Source of the DNA: Anaeroplasma sp902783745
GTDB lineage: Bacteria; Bacillota_I; Bacilli_A; Acholeplasmatales; Anaeroplasmataceae
Reading direction: 5' to 3'
DNA length: 64,000 nt
NCBI GenBank assembly: GCA_946617655.1
Contig: CAMOKL010000002.1
Span: 62,001-126,000 of the forward strand
A program made the translations under genes and the position numbers. This document shows, piece after piece, positions 27,110 to 36,405 of the stretch. Each line of letters starts with the position of its first letter. The first letter of the stretch is position 1. Under the pieces are notes generated by a model. It saw only the letters and a list, made by a program, of their open reading frames with translations, was not told the origin of the DNA and did no database searches.

Positions 27110-27153
27110 AAAAAAATAGAGTTTCAAAGAAAATCACTTTCTTTAAAACTCTA
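27110..27153 (-). terminator. Terminator after the membrane-anchored protein gene
   Basis: A 16-bp stem with one mismatch (27117-27132 with 27138-27153) precedes TTTTTTT on the minus strand. Confidence 0.85.
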
Positions 27154-27164
27154 TAATAATACTA

Positions 27165-28202
27165 TTATTCTACTGTTGAGGCATTTTTTACAAATTCAAC
27201 AACTTCAATATCATAATTTGAAGTTACATTTAATAATTTAAATGCTTTATAGAATGTAACATCAGTTAAATAGAAACAATTAACTTTTGTTTCAATTTCT
27301 CTTCCATAATCATCATAATCTATGATTGTTTCAGATTTATCAATCTTATTAGCACTATATAATACTAGATATGAACCACAAACATTATAGAAATATTCAT
27401 CACCTGTACCATACTTACCACCAGTTATGATATCATTATAATTCTTATAATCTTGATATTCAAAAGCTGAATGTAGACCATTTTCATTTCTTAACATAGA
27501 ATATTGAACTCCACTTTCGCCTTCTTGGAATTCATATTGTTCATTTGTGATAGATGATTCACTAGATGATAGGTTTTGAGTTTCAATGATATAATCATTA
27601 CCATCAACTTCAACTGTAATAGGTACTTCTTCATCTAATCCACCTGATAATGTAATAGTGTCAGTAACATAATCTTCTGATACATAATCATCTATTGCAT
27701 GGAATTGGTGATTTGCGTTATATTTGAATCCTAAAACATCTGATAATTCTTCTGTAAAATATTTATAAGCAATTGGTGTTAAATCATATAATCTACCAAT
27801 TGTAAAGAATGCATAGAAATCTGTTTTAGCTTCATCTGTATAAACAGTTAATGACTTCTTCTTTTCTAATGTGTAATAATAAATAGTTTCCTTATTACCA
27901 TCAGATGAACCATATTCAAAGCTACATTGGTTAGTGCCTTCATCTACCCATACTACAACCTCATCGCCACTCTTACCATCGTAATAATATTTAATCCAGC
28001 CTCTTCCGTCCTTAATTCTTTTAGGACCTGTTGCCATAGAAGCAATGATTAATACTAAAATAATAGCAATGAATGCGACATAGCACGCACCAACAACTAT
28101 ATATCTTTTGTATTCTTTTATGAACTTTTCTCTTTTTTCTTTAGCTTCTTTTTTCTTAGCTAATTTTTCTTCCTGTTCTTTAGTAATATTATTATCCTGC
28201 AT
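27165..28202 (-). CDS. Membrane-anchored extracytoplasmic protein, unknown function
   Basis: The 345-residue protein starts with a Lys/Glu-rich cytoplasmic segment (~1-32), one membrane helix (~34-56) and then an extracellular region of about 290 residues. That region is acidic, Tyr-rich and predicted beta-rich. No catalytic motif or known domain is recognised. The C-terminus (FYLTDVTFYKAFKLL...) is hydrophobic but too short for a second helix. A strong CTGGGGGGG site precedes the ATG. Confidence 0.65.
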   Translation of the reverse strand: MQDNNITKEQEEKLAKKKEAKEKREKFIKEYKRYIVVGACYVAFIAIILVLIIASMATGPKRIKDGRGWIKYYYDGKSGDEVVVWVDEGTNQCSFEYGSSDGNKETIYYYTLEKKKSLTVYTDEAKTDFYAFFTIGRLYDLTPIAYKYFTEELSDVLGFKYNANHQFHAIDDYVSEDYVTDTITLSGGLDEEVPITVEVDGNDYIIETQNLSSSESSITNEQYEFQEGESGVQYSMLRNENGLHSAFEYQDYKNYNDIITGGKYGTGDEYFYNVCGSYLVLYSANKIDKSETIIDYDDYGREIETKVNCFYLTDVTFYKAFKLLNVTSNYDIEVVEFVKNASTVE

Positions 28203-28270
28203 ATATTAACCCCCCCAGAAAGCATTATTATATGTTTATTATACTACATCTTTTATGATTTGTAAAAGAT

Positions 28271-29716
28271 TTAATTATCGCTTCTTTGATAACTATTTTT
28301 CATATTCATACTTCTTATATATAAAACTTTATTTAATAAGAGAGAAGTCTTATATTTTGCAACACTTGCAATTTCCTTGCAAGCATCATTTAACATATCT
28401 ATATTTATATCTTTTATATTATCATATTTAGTAATAATTTCATGGCATTTTGACATTAAACTTGCTTGATATCTTTCAATATCTGTAATAGTTTTATCAT
28501 AGTTTGCATCAGCAAGTGCTCCTATTAATCTATTTGCCCAATAAAATGTATTTACATCAATTGCTTTTTTACATCTAAAATAGCTTGGTACTTTTGTTGC
28601 TTTACTATAGAATGGTACAAGCTGATTAAATACATTAGATGAAAAGCTAAACCATACTATACCTTGTCTTAAATCATCCATATACCCTCTTATTTGTAGT
28701 AATGCAATTAAAGATGTTCTATTCACACCAATAGAACGATATTTATTTTTTAATGGAGATTCTACTTTAGAATATGGATCATATAAAGTACCTTGGAAAT
28801 GATTAGATAAAGCCCATTTCATATCTTCTATTGTAATTTTACGTTCAGGTACTAATGAGAATGGAATATCATCTGATTCAGGTGTATATGTTGCATCAGT
28901 TCCATCCCACTTAAAAGTACGTGGATTAAAGTATCTCATTATAGCCCAGCTTCTTGGAGTATTATACACATGATCTGAATCATCATGAGAGCCAAAAACT
29001 AATCTTGGATTAAATTTATTATTGTTATTAATATCTAAGTGATTATTACTTATAAATTCTTTTAAATCTTTTGAACAAATATATTTCTTTTGCTCACCTA
29101 ATGCATCATCTAAATCAAAATTATCTATACCTAATTGGTTTGGCATTGATACATATTTATCATCGTCAATTTTTGTTGCGATAAAATGATGTCCACCTAT
29201 AGTTTCTAAATACCATATTTCATCTTTATCATTAAATGCAATTCCATTTGGCTCATATGTACCATATTTTTCTAGTAACATACCAAGTCTTATTACACCT
29301 TCTCTTGCAGATTTAATATATGGTAATACTAAAACCACTAAATCTTCTTCACCAATACCTGATGTTATCTTGTTATATAAATCCTTAGTATATGGATCAG
29401 CGCCTAATACTCTTGGGTTAGATGTAATAGTTTCAGTTGCAGTCATACCTACATTTAATGAATTGATTCCTGATGCGGCCCATATACCATTTTCTTTAGT
29501 AACATTTGGAAATGCAGTATATGATAAAGGTTCTTCATTTAATGGAATTTCTATATGTGATATTTTAGTTTTATATAGCTTTGGTTGCATATCCTTAGTT
29601 ACAACTAAAAAATCTTTTTCTTGAAATGTACCTGATGGATTATCATCATTTCTTGCTATCATAGTTGAACCATCATAGCTTGCTTTTTTGCCTACTAATA
29701 TTGTTGTACATGGCAT
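28271..29716 (-). CDS. C69-family dipeptidase (PepD type)
   Basis: Start at ATG 29716 after GAGGTTG gives 481 residues, beginning MPCTTILVGKKASYDGSTMIARNDDN. The Cys near the start is the Ntn-hydrolase nucleophile exposed by processing, and DGSTMIARNDD is the C69 hallmark. Further family segments are NGIWAASGINSLNVGMTATET and the NHFQGTLYDPYS block. It is a cytosolic dipeptidase with broad specificity in lactic acid bacteria. Monocistronic. Confidence 0.88.
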   Translation of the reverse strand: MPCTTILVGKKASYDGSTMIARNDDNPSGTFQEKDFLVVTKDMQPKLYKTKISHIEIPLNEEPLSYTAFPNVTKENGIWAASGINSLNVGMTATETITSNPRVLGADPYTKDLYNKITSGIGEEDLVVLVLPYIKSAREGVIRLGMLLEKYGTYEPNGIAFNDKDEIWYLETIGGHHFIATKIDDDKYVSMPNQLGIDNFDLDDALGEQKKYICSKDLKEFISNNHLDINNNNKFNPRLVFGSHDDSDHVYNTPRSWAIMRYFNPRTFKWDGTDATYTPESDDIPFSLVPERKITIEDMKWALSNHFQGTLYDPYSKVESPLKNKYRSIGVNRTSLIALLQIRGYMDDLRQGIVWFSFSSNVFNQLVPFYSKATKVPSYFRCKKAIDVNTFYWANRLIGALADANYDKTITDIERYQASLMSKCHEIITKYDNIKDINIDMLNDACKEIASVAKYKTSLLLNKVLYIRSMNMKNSYQRSDN

Positions 29717-29814
29717 AATTATCAACCTCTTTTCAAATTCAGTGCTTTAATTTTAGCACAATTAGTATTTTTTTCAATCTTTTAAAAAGGCTTTATTAAT
29801 TAATATTAATAATG

Positions 29815-29820
29815 TATAAT
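29815..29820 (+). promoter_or_regulatory. -10 element of the AAC(3)-like gene
   Basis: TATAAT lies 18 nt before the ATG, with TTTATT at the correct distance as a weak -35, and GGTGA as ribosome binding site. Confidence 0.5.
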
Positions 29821-29838
29821 CACATTTGGTGATTTTAA

Positions 29839-30615
29839 ATGCTTACTAAAAAAGATATATTTAATACTCTAAAATCAATAGGACTTAAATCAAATGATAG
29901 CATTATGATTCATTCCTCTCTTAAAGCGATTGGAGAAATTGAATTTGGTGCTATAGGTTTAATAAATGCATTAAAAGAATATTTTTATGATGGTAATATA
30001 ATGATGCCTTCTCATACATGGAGTTTTATGAATAAGGATTTAGATGTATTAGATTTAGAACAAGAAAATTCTTGTGTTGGAATTCTTCCAAACATTGCAT
30101 TAAGAATGGGATTTATAAGAAGCTTTCATCCTACTCATTCTATAGTATTATATGGCAAGAATATAGATTATATTAAATATGATGACAATCAAAAAACTCC
30201 AGTATCAGATACTTCTTGTTTTGGTATGCTTCATACTATAAATGCTAAAATATTATTTTTAGGTGCATCTTTAACCAAAAATACCTTTATACATTCTATT
30301 GAAGAAAAATATAATGTACCTAATAGATTATCAGAACACGCATATAAATTCTATTCTAAAAAGGGTGATATTATAAAAGAGTATAATATGAAAAAGCATT
30401 ACTCTACCCTAAACCCACATCTATCAGAGCATTATATAAAACTTGAAGAACCTATGATTGAATTAGGTATTGCTTCATATTTTAAATTTGGAAATGCAAA
30501 TTCAATTATTGTAGATGCAAAAAAATGCTATGATTTTACATGTATGTTATTAGAAAAAGATCTTCATATATTTGATAATTTTAAACCAATAGATAAATCA
30601 TTATACAAAAAATAA
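29839..30615 (+). CDS. Aminoglycoside 3-N-acetyltransferase family protein (YokD-like)
   Basis: The 258-residue protein matches the antibiotic-NAT fold: SIMIHSSLKAIGEI at the start, MMPSHTWSF, IRSFHPTHSIVLYG and ILFLGASLTKNTFIHSIEE, which bind acetyl-CoA and the acceptor. Many chromosomal members of Firmicutes do not confer resistance, so the substrate may be a cell-wall sugar or other amine. It is the only plus-strand gene in a minus-strand neighbourhood, with its own promoter and terminator. Confidence 0.85.
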   Translation: MLTKKDIFNTLKSIGLKSNDSIMIHSSLKAIGEIEFGAIGLINALKEYFYDGNIMMPSHTWSFMNKDLDVLDLEQENSCVGILPNIALRMGFIRSFHPTHSIVLYGKNIDYIKYDDNQKTPVSDTSCFGMLHTINAKILFLGASLTKNTFIHSIEEKYNVPNRLSEHAYKFYSKKGDIIKEYNMKKHYSTLNPHLSEHYIKLEEPMIELGIASYFKFGNANSIIVDAKKCYDFTCMLLEKDLHIFDNFKPIDKSLYKK

Positions 30616-30644
30616 AGGTGATGCATATGCATCACCTATTTTTT
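30616..30644. terminator. Palindromic terminator between AAC(3)-like and DAHP synthase genes
   Basis: A perfect 22-nt palindrome (30616-30637) centred on GCATATGC is followed by ATTTTTT. It starts directly after the stop codon. Confidence 0.88.
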
Positions 30645-31710
30645 ATGATATATGGCCTCTTCTTAATTCAGCAATATCATGAATTAATTTTTCAGTCTTT
30701 TCCCAACCTAAGCAAGGGTCTGTAATTGATTTACCATAGCATCCGCCATCAACCTTTTGATTGCCATCTTCAATATAAGATTCAATCATTAATCCCTTAA
30801 CTAACTTAAATATTTCAGGATTATGTCTTGTTGAGTGAAGTACTTCTTTTGCAATACGAATTTGTTCTAGGAATTGCTTACCTGAATTTGAGTGATTACA
30901 ATCAACAATACATGCAGGGTTCTTATATCCCTTTTCTTGATATAGCTTAGCTAATGTAGCTAAATCCTCATAATGGTAATTAGGATGTGATACACCACGT
31001 TTATCAACATAGCCTCTTAATACAGCATGTGACATATCATTACCCTTAGTTTCAACTTCCCATCCACGATAAATAAATGTTGTTGGGCTTTGACCAGCAA
31101 GAATAGAATTCATTAATACTGATAAATCACCTGATGTAGGATTTTTCATACCAACTGGTACATCCATACCAGAAGCTAATAATCTATGAGATTGATCCTC
31201 AACAGATCTAGCACCTACTGCAATATATGATAACAAATCAGAAACATATGCATAATTTTCAGCATAAAGCATTTCATCAGCACCAGAGAATCCACTTTCC
31301 TTTAATACATCCATATGTAGCTTTCTTACTGCAATAATACCTTTTAACATATCTGGTTGACCTGTTGGGTCTGGTTGATGTACTAATCCCTTATAACCAG
31401 CACCAGTTGTTCTTGGCTTTCCTGTATAAACTCTTGGGATAATAGTTAATACATCAGATACATCAGCTGATATCTTCTTTAATCTTTTTACATAATCGAT
31501 TACTGCATCTTCTCTATCAGCACTACAAGGTCCAATTATAAGAATAAACTTATCACTCTTACCTGTAAAAATATCTCTTATTTCTTTATCATTTTTTTCT
31601 TTAATGGCCTTTAATTCATCAGATAATGGATACATTTTTCTGATTTCCTCAGGAGTAGGTAATTCCTGAGTTGAGACCATATTTTTACTAAATTCATCTC
31701 TAACTTTCAT
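30643..31710 (-). CDS. 3-deoxy-7-phosphoheptulonate synthase, class I (AroF/G type)
   Basis: The 355-residue protein shows LIIGPCSADRED, RVYTGKPRTTGAGYKG (PEP-binding KPRT), GARSVEDQSHRLLASG, NPTSGD and IVDCNHSNSGK. It condenses PEP and erythrose-4-phosphate at the entry to the shikimate pathway. The N-terminal extension (~1-35) is the type associated with allosteric control by aromatic amino acids; which one cannot be read from sequence. No other aro genes are nearby. Ribosome binding site AGAGGT. Confidence 0.94.
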   Translation of the reverse strand: MKVRDEFSKNMVSTQELPTPEEIRKMYPLSDELKAIKEKNDKEIRDIFTGKSDKFILIIGPCSADREDAVIDYVKRLKKISADVSDVLTIIPRVYTGKPRTTGAGYKGLVHQPDPTGQPDMLKGIIAVRKLHMDVLKESGFSGADEMLYAENYAYVSDLLSYIAVGARSVEDQSHRLLASGMDVPVGMKNPTSGDLSVLMNSILAGQSPTTFIYRGWEVETKGNDMSHAVLRGYVDKRGVSHPNYHYEDLATLAKLYQEKGYKNPACIVDCNHSNSGKQFLEQIRIAKEVLHSTRHNPEIFKLVKGLMIESYIEDGNQKVDGGCYGKSITDPCLGWEKTEKLIHDIAELRRGHIS

Positions 31711-31784
31711 AACTATAAATACCTCTCATTATACTATATTATAAATTATTTAGTTTAAAATTAATAGTAATAATTTTACTTTTT

Positions 31785-31817
31785 AAAATAAAAATCGGAT
31801 TTCTATTAAAGAAATCC
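31785..31817 (-). terminator. Terminator of the glutaredoxin-like/YgjV-like operon
   Basis: GGATTTC (31797-31803) and GAAATCC (31811-31817) form the stem; the minus strand continues GATTTTTATTTT. Confidence 0.7.
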
Positions 31818-31847
31818 TTGCTTTTATATTTGAAATGCATTATTTTT

Positions 31848-32582
31848 TTAATTATTTGAAATATTATCTTCTTCTTTTTTTAATCTTCTATTATGGAACT
31901 CTTCTCTTCTTTTTTTGAATTTTTCTCTCATTTCTTCTTCTCGTTTTAATTCCATAGCATTAGCTTCTTGGTATGTAAGTTTATGTTTTCTTATTCTATA
32001 ATGTATCTTTACAATACGTACATAAGAAACAATACAAGAAATGATTGTTAAAATATTAAATACAGTAATTGCGTAAAGTTTACCTTCATCACTAACTCCA
32101 TATACTGCCCAACATAAAGAAGATAAGAATAATCCCATCTTAATCAATGCTTCAGACTGAATAGGGCCAGGATTTTTTACAAACGCAACAAGTAAGAAAG
32201 TTGTATATATTAATGTTGCAGCAATAGGTAAATAACCTTGCCACTTATTAGAAGAAACATAAATATTTACAAAAATACCAACACCAACAGCTAAAAGAGT
32301 AATAATTGAAATTACAACAATTTTTAATACCTTTTTGTCATCCTTAACAAACATTAATATAATATTTCTTGTTAATGATGCAACCTCTTGTACTACTCCT
32401 GCAAAAAGTTTTTGGATAATTTCTGCAATCATAGATAATACATGATTTATACATTGTAATATTAATATTAAATGTCTATTTTTAAATAAACTAGAACTTG
32501 TAAATAAAATATTACCTATTAATGATAAAATCTGGGCAATAATACCTAAAGTAGTAAGCCCACCAAATAAATATTCAATCAT
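31848..32582 (-). CDS. YgjV-like multi-pass membrane protein
   Basis: The 244-residue protein has about six to seven hydrophobic segments between residues 5 and 190, then a highly charged helical cytoplasmic tail (KREEEMREKFKKRREE). The arrangement of short helices and SLCWAVYGVSD resembles the Imp-YgjV family. Function is unknown. It lies 13 nt downstream of a thioredoxin-fold gene, so the two are cotranscribed. Confidence 0.6.
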   Translation of the reverse strand: MIEYLFGGLTTLGIIAQILSLIGNILFTSSSLFKNRHLILILQCINHVLSMIAEIIQKLFAGVVQEVASLTRNIILMFVKDDKKVLKIVVISIITLLAVGVGIFVNIYVSSNKWQGYLPIAATLIYTTFLLVAFVKNPGPIQSEALIKMGLFLSSLCWAVYGVSDEGKLYAITVFNILTIISCIVSYVRIVKIHYRIRKHKLTYQEANAMELKREEEMREKFKKRREEFHNRRLKKEEDNISNN

Positions 32583-32595
32583 ATATTACTCCAAA

Positions 32596-32913
32596 TTAAC
32601 AATTCTTATGATCTATACTACAAGATACACTAGATTCTTCATATTCTAAATCAGTATATCCTTTATTAATTAGAAATCCTTCCCAATCAGTAAAAACATT
32701 ATTGCAATCAATAACGCATGGGATACCTATATCTCCTATAGATTTTAATCTATCAAAAATATAGGGGTATGAATCTCTATAATATAAGAATTCTTTTAAA
32801 TTTTTTAAACTACTATTTATATCTAAATATAGATATTCTATATTGAATTTTTTAAAATTCAATTCTAAATTTCTACAATCAGGACACATTTTTGACCCAT
32901 ATACCTTAATCAT
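32596..32913 (-). CDS. Glutaredoxin-like thiol protein
   Basis: The 105-residue thioredoxin-fold protein starts IKVYGSKMCPDCRNLE, with a CPDC redox motif. GIPCVIDCNN holds the cis-Pro loop (IP) plus two extra Cys. The C-terminus has SVSCSIDHKNC, adding two more. Extra cysteines suggest metal binding or disulfide relay, but this is inference. First in operon, from an extended -10 at 32933. Confidence 0.75.
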   Translation of the reverse strand: MIKVYGSKMCPDCRNLELNFKKFNIEYLYLDINSSLKNLKEFLYYRDSYPYIFDRLKSIGDIGIPCVIDCNNVFTDWEGFLINKGYTDLEYEESSVSCSIDHKNC

Positions 32914-32932
32914 ATAAAATACCTCTACTTTT

Positions 32933-32941
32933 ATTATATCA
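32933..32941 (-). promoter_or_regulatory. Extended -10 promoter of the glutaredoxin-like operon
   Basis: The minus strand reads AATGATATAAT, 19 nt before the ATG at 32913. Confidence 0.55.
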
Positions 32942-32969
32942 TTAGTTATATTAATAAAAAATATTATTT

Positions 32970-33041
32970 AAAGCCCTATTATTGAAAATCTGGTTCTTAC
33001 GCTTGATAGGGTATAGAACTAGAAAATCTAAATAGGGCTTC
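32970..33041 (-). terminator. Nested inverted repeat downstream of the second GGDEF gene
   Basis: AAGCCCTATT (32971-32980) pairs with AATAGGGCTT (33031-33040), and inside it GGTTCTTAC (32992-33000) pairs with GTATAGAAC (33011-33019) with one bulge. On the minus strand AAATAATATTTTTTA follows. It may be a large terminator or a structured RNA; the internal strands carry direct repeats (AAAATCT) that do not pair. Confidence 0.55.
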
Positions 33042-33044
33042 AAA

Positions 33045-34088
33045 TTAATCTATTAATTGTTTAAGACTATCAATATATAATACTAATGCGATTTGGTTAG
33101 CTACAGTCTCAATTAATACTAAGTCATCATTTTGCCATACTCTACCTGTATTAACATTTGACATATCACATCTTAAAAAACCAAATGATTTTCCATAGCA
33201 TTTAATTTCTGCTATACAAGCTGCATATATTGATTGTTTTTTAAATTCATCTATAATCTTATATTTTTCTCTTGATGATAAAGTTGAATTCTCATAGAAT
33301 ACTCCATTATCTCTAAATACTTCTTTTATACTCTCTTCACTATATGGTTCATAATCTCTTTTTATAGATATAGGTTGATAATAATCTAAGTATAATCTAG
33401 AATTCTCTTCCATACATACATGGTCTATTAATAAATATGCGCCAATAAAATCTAAGACTGCTTTAATATTATTTGATGTATCATCATCACTTGTAAGCAT
33501 TCTATAGATTTTTGCATGTAAATTAATTGGATCATAAACCTTTTCTCTTATTGTTTGAAGGTTTATATTTCCATGTTTTTCTTTTAAATAAATAATAAAG
33601 CAGTTTCTTCCCTTAACCTTACCACGATATAAAGCCTTATCTGCAAGATTTAATAATACATCAATATTATCTGTATCTAAAGGATATCTAGATACACCTG
33701 CAGTATATGTTATTTTAACCTCTGTATCAGGAATTCTTAATTCATATGCTGACTGTAAAATATTTAATAGCATATGCCATACATCATCATATTCAACTAG
33801 TTCAGGGAAAACGAAAATAAATTCATCTCCACCAAATCTACCAACAACGCCCTTGTCCCCAACAACAGCCTTTAATGAATCCGCAACAAGCTTTAATGCA
33901 TAATCACCAATTTGATGACCATAACTATCATTTATTGTTTTAAAGTTATCAATATCTAAAATAACAAATGAAAACGGAATTTCATCTCTTGTAAGCTTAT
34001 CCATATATGCAGATAAAGCATCACGTCTAAAAAGTCCAGTTAATTCATCTTTGTTTTTTTCAAATCTCTTTAAAAAATCTTTATTCAT
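33045..34088 (-). CDS. GGDEF-domain diguanylate cyclase with C-terminal GAF-like region
   Basis: Start at ATG 34088 (site GGTGAT; upstream GTGs rejected) gives 347 residues. The GGDEF domain spans ~18-175: DELTGLFRRDAL, DIDNFKTINDSYGHQIGD and intact GRFGGDEF near residue 92. Residues ~200-347 form a GAF-like region. The protein is a paralogue of 12791-13864, with the same order, similar length and the shared segment ADKALYRGKVKGRNCFIIYL. Predicted cytosolic. Likely makes cyclic di-GMP in response to a ligand or partner at the GAF-like domain. Confidence 0.88.
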   Translation of the reverse strand: MNKDFLKRFEKNKDELTGLFRRDALSAYMDKLTRDEIPFSFVILDIDNFKTINDSYGHQIGDYALKLVADSLKAVVGDKGVVGRFGGDEFIFVFPELVEYDDVWHMLLNILQSAYELRIPDTEVKITYTAGVSRYPLDTDNIDVLLNLADKALYRGKVKGRNCFIIYLKEKHGNINLQTIREKVYDPINLHAKIYRMLTSDDDTSNNIKAVLDFIGAYLLIDHVCMEENSRLYLDYYQPISIKRDYEPYSEESIKEVFRDNGVFYENSTLSSREKYKIIDEFKKQSIYAACIAEIKCYGKSFGFLRCDMSNVNTGRVWQNDDLVLIETVANQIALVLYIDSLKQLID

Positions 34089-34245
34089 ATTTATCACCAC
34101 TACTTTTATGCTATTATACTAAATTTATTAAAAAGTATCAAGTTTCATAAAAATAATAAAAGCTGTTATCAATTGTAAAAATGTATTATTAATATAATAT
34201 TAATAATTATTTTAATTTTTCCTTTATATTTATCTTTATTTGAGA

Positions 34246-34251
34246 TATAAT
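34246..34251 (+). promoter_or_regulatory. -10 element of the aldolase gene
   Basis: TATAAT lies 34 nt before ATG 34286, with TTTATA 17 nt upstream as a -35 candidate. Confidence 0.5.
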
Positions 34252-34285
34252 TCTTTTGGTAATTATAGAAAGGTTAGGTATTATT

Positions 34286-35221
34286 ATGCCACTAGTAAAT
34301 GAATTAGATATGCTTAAAAAAGCATACGATGAGGGCTATGCTGTAGGAGCATTCAATATTTGTAATATGGAAACAATTCAAGGAATTGTTGAAGCTGCTA
34401 AGCTTGAGCATTCTCCAATTATTCTTCAAGTTTCAAGAGGAGCAAGAAATTATGCTAATCCTCTTTATTTAAAAGCAATGGTTGACGCTGCAGTAAAAGA
34501 TTCAGGTTTACCTATTGCATTACATTTAGACCATGGTGATACATTTGAAACATGCAAAGATTGTATTGATTCAGGTTTCACTTCAGTTATGATTGATGGT
34601 TCATCTTTACCATATGAAGAAAATGTAGCATTAACAAAGAAAGTTTGTGAATATGCTCATAAGCATACTCCATATGTTACAGTTGAAGGTGAACTTGGAA
34701 CATTAGCTGGTGTTGAAGATGAAGTTAATGTAGAACATTCTTCTTATACTGATCCAAATATGGTTGAAGATTTTGTTAAAAGAACAGGTGTTGACTCACT
34801 TGCCATCGCAATTGGTACATCTCATGGTGCATTCAAATTCAAGCCAGGTACAAAGCCAATGCTAAGATTTGATATATTAGAAGAGGTATCAAAGAGATTA
34901 CCTGGATTCCCAATTGTATTACATGGTGCATCTTCGGTTTTACAAGAATATGTAGCAATGTTTAAGGAATCTGGTGGAGATATGAAGGACGCAATTGGTG
35001 TTCCTGAGGATTTACTTGCAAAAGCTGCTAAAATGGCTGTATGTAAGATTAATATTGACTCAGATATCCGTCTTGCATCATATGCTTCAATGAGAAAATA
35101 TATGTTAGACAATAATTCTTGCTTCGACCCAAGAAAACCATTAGGTGTTGCAAGAGATAATATTACAAAAGCTGTACAACATAAAATGCGTGATGTATTA
35201 GGTTCATCTAATAGAGCATAA
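34286..35221 (+). CDS. fba: Class II fructose-bisphosphate aldolase
   Basis: Start at ATG 34286 (7 nt after TAGG) gives 311 residues; an upstream in-frame start adds ten. Metal and catalytic motifs are LHLDHGDTFE (zinc His and Asp), VEGELGTLAG, IAIGTSHGAFKF (His) and IVLHGASSV (His). It splits fructose-1,6-bisphosphate in glycolysis. High codon regularity and C-content of codons in places fit strong expression. Monocistronic on the plus strand, flanked by promoter and strong terminator. Confidence 0.95.
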   Translation: MPLVNELDMLKKAYDEGYAVGAFNICNMETIQGIVEAAKLEHSPIILQVSRGARNYANPLYLKAMVDAAVKDSGLPIALHLDHGDTFETCKDCIDSGFTSVMIDGSSLPYEENVALTKKVCEYAHKHTPYVTVEGELGTLAGVEDEVNVEHSSYTDPNMVEDFVKRTGVDSLAIAIGTSHGAFKFKPGTKPMLRFDILEEVSKRLPGFPIVLHGASSVLQEYVAMFKESGGDMKDAIGVPEDLLAKAAKMAVCKINIDSDIRLASYASMRKYMLDNNSCFDPRKPLGVARDNITKAVQHKMRDVLGSSNRA

Positions 35222-35239
35222 CTAAATATTTATAAAAAT

Positions 35240-35274
35240 AGGGCTGTGAATAAAACTAAGTTTTTCACAGCCCT
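35240..35274. terminator. Strong bidirectional terminator
   Basis: AGGGCTGTGAA (35240-35250) and TTCACAGCCCT (35264-35274) form an 11-bp GC-containing stem between the aldolase and the convergent MarR gene. Confidence 0.88.
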
Positions 35275-35286
35275 TTAATTTGTTAC

Positions 35287-35721
35287 TTATTCTTTTATTT
35301 TTTCTAAATTTTTACTGATTGTACTTAAGCATTTATACATAACAATTCGTTCTTTTTCAGATAGAGAATCAGAAACCTTGAATACTATTTCATCTATCTT
35401 TTCTTCTACATATTTTGCAATCTCTTTGCCCTTATCAGTTAAATAATAATATGCATTATATCTTTTTTGTGCAGTTGATTCACAAACAATATAGCCATTT
35501 TTTTCTAAAAAATCTAAGCTTCTTGATACTTGACCTTTATCTTCTAAATAATAATCTACTATATCCTTTGCTCTTAACTTTTCACTTAATAACAGGTAAT
35601 AAAGACAAGAAATATGTTGACTTTTTAAATTAATAGCCCTCATTTCATGTTCTTCTATTTGATGTATTTGTCTACTTATTTTAGTAATCAAAATTTTAAA
35701 ATTATTATAACCTGTAGCCAT
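35287..35721 (-). CDS. MarR-family transcriptional regulator
   Basis: The 144-residue protein has a winged helix: SQHISCLYYLLLSEKLRAKDIVDYY leading into KGQVSRSLDFLEKNGYI (recognition helix) and a wing with KRYNAYYYLTDKGKEIA. N- and C-terminal helices provide the dimer interface. It stands alone with no obvious target operon, so it may regulate itself or a distant locus. Ligand unknown. Confidence 0.85.
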   Translation of the reverse strand: MATGYNNFKILITKISRQIHQIEEHEMRAINLKSQHISCLYYLLLSEKLRAKDIVDYYLEDKGQVSRSLDFLEKNGYIVCESTAQKRYNAYYYLTDKGKEIAKYVEEKIDEIVFKVSDSLSEKERIVMYKCLSTISKNLEKIKE

Positions 35722-35780
35722 TAATATTACCTCCTATTGTTTATAGAATAGCATAATTAATATTTTATATAAGAGTAAAA

Positions 35781-36344
35781 TTATTTTTCATTAATCCATT
35801 GCCAGCAAAACATTTGTGTTCTTACTGACATTAACGCATTATTATCTAAAAGCTTTTTTACATCTTCTTTAGTAAACCAATTGGCTCTTATTTCTTCCAT
35901 AGGAGAATCTGATGGTCTAATTTCACCTTCACATGTAACTATCGCAATATTCATCTCTTCATCGCTTGTACCTTGTGAAGCATATGATGGAGATAGCATT
36001 GCAATAACCTCAACTAAATCAACACCAGTTTCTTCTTTTAATTCTCTTTTACATGCAGTATAACAATCTTCACCATCGTCAATCAAGCCTGCAGGGAAGT
36101 TATATACCCATTCATTAGTTGCCATTCTAAATTCTTCTTGCATAAGTATTTTTGTTCTATCAGTAGAAAAACAAACCATTCCAACTCCTTGTGCATTATG
36201 ATTATGGAATGTATCAACAGTTAAATTCTTATCTCTTGATACAAATTCATAATACTTTATTCCACCTAAAGAATTTTCATATTTTGCAACATAATATGTT
36301 AAGAAATTACCTTCATATTTTTTTTCTAAACCTAAAAGCTTCAT
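35781..36344 (-). CDS. Nudix hydrolase, ADP-ribose pyrophosphatase-like
   Basis: The 187-residue protein carries the Nudix box GLIDDGEDCYTACKRELKEETG (~residues 95-116) with all REUxEExGU Glu residues. The preceding NFPAG and following SPSYASQGTSDE resemble ADP-ribose pyrophosphatases. It probably hydrolyses ADP-ribose or related sugars. Single gene. Confidence 0.82.
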   Translation of the reverse strand: MKLLGLEKKYEGNFLTYYVAKYENSLGGIKYYEFVSRDKNLTVDTFHNHNAQGVGMVCFSTDRTKILMQEEFRMATNEWVYNFPAGLIDDGEDCYTACKRELKEETGVDLVEVIAMLSPSYASQGTSDEEMNIAIVTCEGEIRPSDSPMEEIRANWFTKEDVKKLLDNNALMSVRTQMFCWQWINEK

Positions 36345-36405
36345 AAAACCTCATATACTATTTTCGAAAAAAGGCATTGTTTCCAATGTCTTTTTCTTTT
36401 AAATA

